The position numbers and the translations under genes are program-made. Below the pieces are notes generated by a model, which saw only the letters and a program-made list of their open reading frames with translations, made no database searches and had not been told where the DNA came from. Below, piece by piece: positions 6,710 to 8,007 of a DNA stretch of 8,007 nt. The first letter of the stretch is position 1. The number at the start of each line of letters is the position of its first letter. This stretch comes from Hydrogenothermaceae bacterium (GTDB lineage: Bacteria > Aquificota > Aquificia > Aquificales > Hydrogenothermaceae), in NCBI GenBank assembly GCA_026984355.1, contig JALSSG010000219.1, positions 1 to 8,007 on the forward strand. Direction: 5' to 3'.

Positions 6710-7113
6710 ACTTTCTCCTGTACTCTAAGTACCTTACCAAACAGGTCTAAATTTTCAATTATGTTTTTATCGATTTTTGTTTTTCTTACACCTTTTCCAT
6801 CCTGTAAAATCACTTTTCCTTCTTGTTCTCCTAAGTATTTAAATAGCCCCCACTTTTCTTTTTCCTTAAATAAAACTATATCGTCCTTTTCCATTGAAAG
6901 AGGCGGTATTTTACCTATTAAAACCCACAGATTTTTTATTTTTACCCAGAAAGTATTTTCTTTAAAATCTGGTATATGCTCTACAAGAATAAGAGGCGTT
7001 TCTATATCTTCACAGCTGTAAAGCTGCTCAGTTTCATCTTCTATATAATAACCTTTTAAAAAGACTGTAGGTATATTAGCTTCTTGGACTTTTTCTTGCT
7101 GGGATTGTCGCAT
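6706..7113 (-). CDS. Conserved-looking protein of unknown function, possible S24/LexA-like beta fold
   Basis: A 135-residue soluble protein with no signal peptide, which I cannot assign to a family. Residues about 54-131 read as a run of beta strands: FWVKIKNLWVLIG, then PPLSMEKDDIVLFK, KWGLFKYLGE, GKVILQDGKG and NLDLFGKVLRV. Order and spacing recall the beta-rich C-terminal half of LexA/S24 or signal-peptidase-like domains (SM-x-DGDIVLV, VKRL, GKV-L, GKVV-V). If homologous it is degenerate: S73 and K92 are only 19 residues apart, versus about 37 between the catalytic pair in LexA. The ATG at 7113 lies inside the upstream gene, a 38-base overlap. No alternative ATG, GTG or TTG occurs in the next 30 codons, so this start is probably right despite a weak Shine-Dalgarno. 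Its stop overlaps the next gene by four bases (ATGA), tying it to the lepA unit. Confidence 0.75.
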   Translation of the reverse strand: MRQSQQEKVQEANIPTVFLKGYYIEDETEQLYSCEDIETPLILVEHIPDFKENTFWVKIKNLWVLIGKIPPLSMEKDDIVLFKEKEKWGLFKYLGEQEGKVILQDGKGVRKTKIDKNIIENLDLFGKVLRVQEKV

Positions 7114-7330
7114 TTCTCGCTTGCTCTTTTAAAATGTTTATAGATTGAGCTGTCATAAAAAATGCATGTTCAAGGTTTATAAGTGCAGCTTCTAAATCTA
7201 TATCATCTGTGTTAAACCTGAGCTCTCTTACTTCTCTATGTAAGTTATCTACTTTTGTTCCAAGCTCAAAGGCAAGGGTAAAAACTTTTGCAACAAGGTC
7301 ATCTAACTGTCTTTTTTCTTCTGGTGTCAT
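7076..7330 (-). CDS. Small helical protein of unknown function
   Basis: An 84-residue protein with no family I recognise. It has no signal peptide or membrane segment. It looks almost wholly alpha-helical: residues about 3-40 (EEKRQLDDLVAKVFTLAFEL, then KVDNLHREVRELR) show leucine/valine spacing compatible with a short coiled coil or helical hairpin. A second helix follows from about 46 to 74, and the C-terminal tail (ARKSPRS) is basic and probably disordered. A scaffold or subunit role in a small complex is possible, but nothing in the sequence fixes a function. The ATG at 7330 is chosen because GGAGG (7336-7340) precedes it by five bases. An in-frame TTG at 7342 overlaps that ribosome-binding site and is not a credible start. 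It is the first gene of the lepA unit, 63 bases after the glycosyltransferase stop. Confidence 0.75.
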   Translation of the reverse strand: MTPEEKRQLDDLVAKVFTLAFELGTKVDNLHREVRELRFNTDDIDLEAALINLEHAFFMTAQSINILKEQARNATIPARKSPRS

Positions 7331-7335
7331 AGAAA

Positions 7336-7340
7336 CCTCC
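7336..7340 (-). promoter_or_regulatory. Ribosome-binding site that sets the 84-aa gene start
   Basis: A clean GGAGG on the minus strand sits five bases before the ATG at 7330. Because the alternative TTG start overlaps this motif, the site decides in favour of the shorter 84-codon reading. Confidence 0.75.
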
Positions 7341-7359
7341 AAAGTTTTATTAAATGATA

Positions 7360-7389
7360 ATTTTAAGATAAGCTTAAAAAAAATTTCAA
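7360..7389 (-). promoter_or_regulatory. Candidate promoter of the lepA gene cluster
   Basis: On the minus strand TTGAAA (7384-7389, five of six consensus) is followed after 18 bases by TAAAAT (7360-7365, five of six). Initiation would be near 7352, about 20 bases before the first ATG. The spacer contains a run of eight T and an inverted repeat, TTTTAAG-ATAAG-CTTAAAA on the plus strand (7361-7379), overlapping the -10 box. That could be an operator. This is the only gap before a run of five overlapping or abutting genes, which supports a promoter here. Confidence 0.5.
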
Positions 7390-7393
7390 CAAA

Positions 7394-8007
7394 CTAAGTA
7401 GCATTAAACTGTTTTTTATTAGAAAGAAGCTTTAGTGCCTCATTTACAATCTCTTCTGGCGATATAAATGTAAGACATGCCCTATCTCCTCTTTTACATT
7501 CACCTTTTCCATGTAAATCACATGGTTGACATTCAAGTCCTTTAAATATGAAACTTCCTTCATCTTTTAAAGGTGCAAACCCAAAATATGGATGAGTTGC
7601 TCCATAGATAACTAGTACAGGTACTCTTACAGCTCTCGACATGTGAGCTATAGCAGAATCATTACTTATGGTAAGTTCTGCAAGTGATATAACTGCTAAA
7701 CTTTCTCTTAAGGAAAGTTTTCCTCTTAAATCTACAACATTACTTGGATATTCACTACGGTCTAATTTTTTATCTTCTTCAGAGCCAACAAGTACTACAT
7801 TAAAACCTTTTTCTAAAAGGATATGAGCTACTTTACTATAGTAAGGGTATATTTTATTTATATATCTTGCTCCTGTTCCAATAACTATAAATTTTTCTGG
7901 TACAAGAGGTTTTACAGTTTTAATTTCTTCTTCTTTTAAGATAAGACGAGGTCTATAGTTTTGTATATTTTTTATTCCTAACTTCTTTAAAGGTTCTAAA
8001 TAGTCTT
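7394..8007 (-). CDS. Glycosyltransferase family 9, heptosyltransferase-like (5' end missing)
   Basis: The last 203 residues of a gene that enters from beyond the right edge; the frame is open to 8005 with no stop. It resembles ADP-heptose:LPS heptosyltransferases (GT9, WaaF/WaaC/RfaQ type, GT-B fold), cytoplasmic-face enzymes that build the LPS inner core. In the fragment, residues 38-50 (EKFIVIGTGARYI) and 68-74 (FNVVLVG) are Rossmann strands of the nucleotide-sugar-binding domain. SNDSAIAHMSRA (114-125) corresponds to the family's NDSGPMH-type signature and VPVLVIYGATHP (128-139) to its VPVVALFGPT strand. A C-terminal cysteine set, C-x2-C-x7-C-x6-C (codons within 7475-7531), is also seen in many GT9 proteins. 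GT9 proteins are about 330-350 residues, so some 130-150 are missing. Nucleotide-sugar and acceptor specificity cannot be read from this part. The stop is TAG at 7394-7396, with no hairpin terminator after it. Confidence 0.88.
   Translation of the reverse strand, partial: DYLEPLKKLGIKNIQNYRPRLILKEEEIKTVKPLVPEKFIVIGTGARYINKIYPYYSKVAHILLEKGFNVVLVGSEEDKKLDRSEYPSNVVDLRGKLSLRESLAVISLAELTISNDSAIAHMSRAVRVPVLVIYGATHPYFGFAPLKDEGSFIFKGLECQPCDLHGKGECKRGDRACLTFISPEEIVNEALKLLSNKKQFNAT

Noticed and set aside
6761..7021. Plus-strand frame antisense to the 135-aa gene
   Set aside because: The minus-strand frame is embedded in a run of overlapping genes with coupled stops and starts. The antisense translation is Phe/Ser-rich and featureless.
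7331..7342. TTG start for the small helical protein
   Set aside because: The TTG overlaps the GGAGG that serves the ATG at 7330 and has no ribosome-binding site of its own.
7361..7379. Terminator after the glycosyltransferase gene
   Set aside because: The hairpin is almost entirely A/T with no T-run after it on the minus strand. A place inside the promoter fits better.
7209..7397. Plus-strand frame antisense to the 84-aa gene
   Set aside because: It has no convincing ribosome-binding site and crosses the promoter region of the minus-strand unit. The opposite frame has a strong GGAGG and coherent helices.

Overview
This is an AT-rich window in which every convincing gene lies on the minus strand, so transcription runs right to left. 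Gene content points to a diderm (LPS-bearing) bacterium with System II cytochrome c maturation. The strong A/T bias, the Lys/Glu/Ile-rich proteins and the family mix (short N-acetylglutamate synthase, dPGM-like phosphatase, CcsB) would fit a low-GC member of the Aquificota such as Sulfurihydrogenibium or a relative. That assignment is a judgement from general resemblance, not a database match.

Layout in transcription order, from the right end: (1) the C-terminal ~200 residues of a GT9 (ADP-heptose:LPS heptosyltransferase-like) glycosyltransferase that runs off the window; (2) a 63-bp gap with a candidate promoter; (3) a tightly packed five-gene unit: an 84-aa helical protein of unknown function, a 135-aa protein of unknown function, a TlpA/ResA-like thioredoxin lipoprotein, the translation GTPase LepA (EF4), and a 604-aa lipoprotein combining a thioredoxin domain with a Spata20/YyaL-like region; (4) a 62-bp gap with a perfect TATAAT box; (5) a translationally coupled pair, a short ArgA-like N-acetyltransferase and a histidine phosphatase; (6) a 66-bp gap; (7) the cytochrome c biogenesis membrane protein CcsB (CcsA/ResC family), ended by a clear intrinsic terminator; (8) about 250 bp of non-coding, inverted-repeat-rich DNA at the left edge.

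A plausible theme is envelope thiol chemistry and cytochrome c assembly. Two membrane-anchored thioredoxin-fold proteins bracket lepA, and the haem-handling protein CcsB lies in the same direction three genes downstream. The NAGS-like enzyme and the phosphatase look like a small metabolic pair inserted between them, possibly arginine and serine biosynthesis. The least explained parts are the two small genes heading the lepA unit and the nested inverted repeats at the left edge. I see no CRISPR array, mobile element, tRNA or rRNA, and no clear case of a new defence or mobile system.
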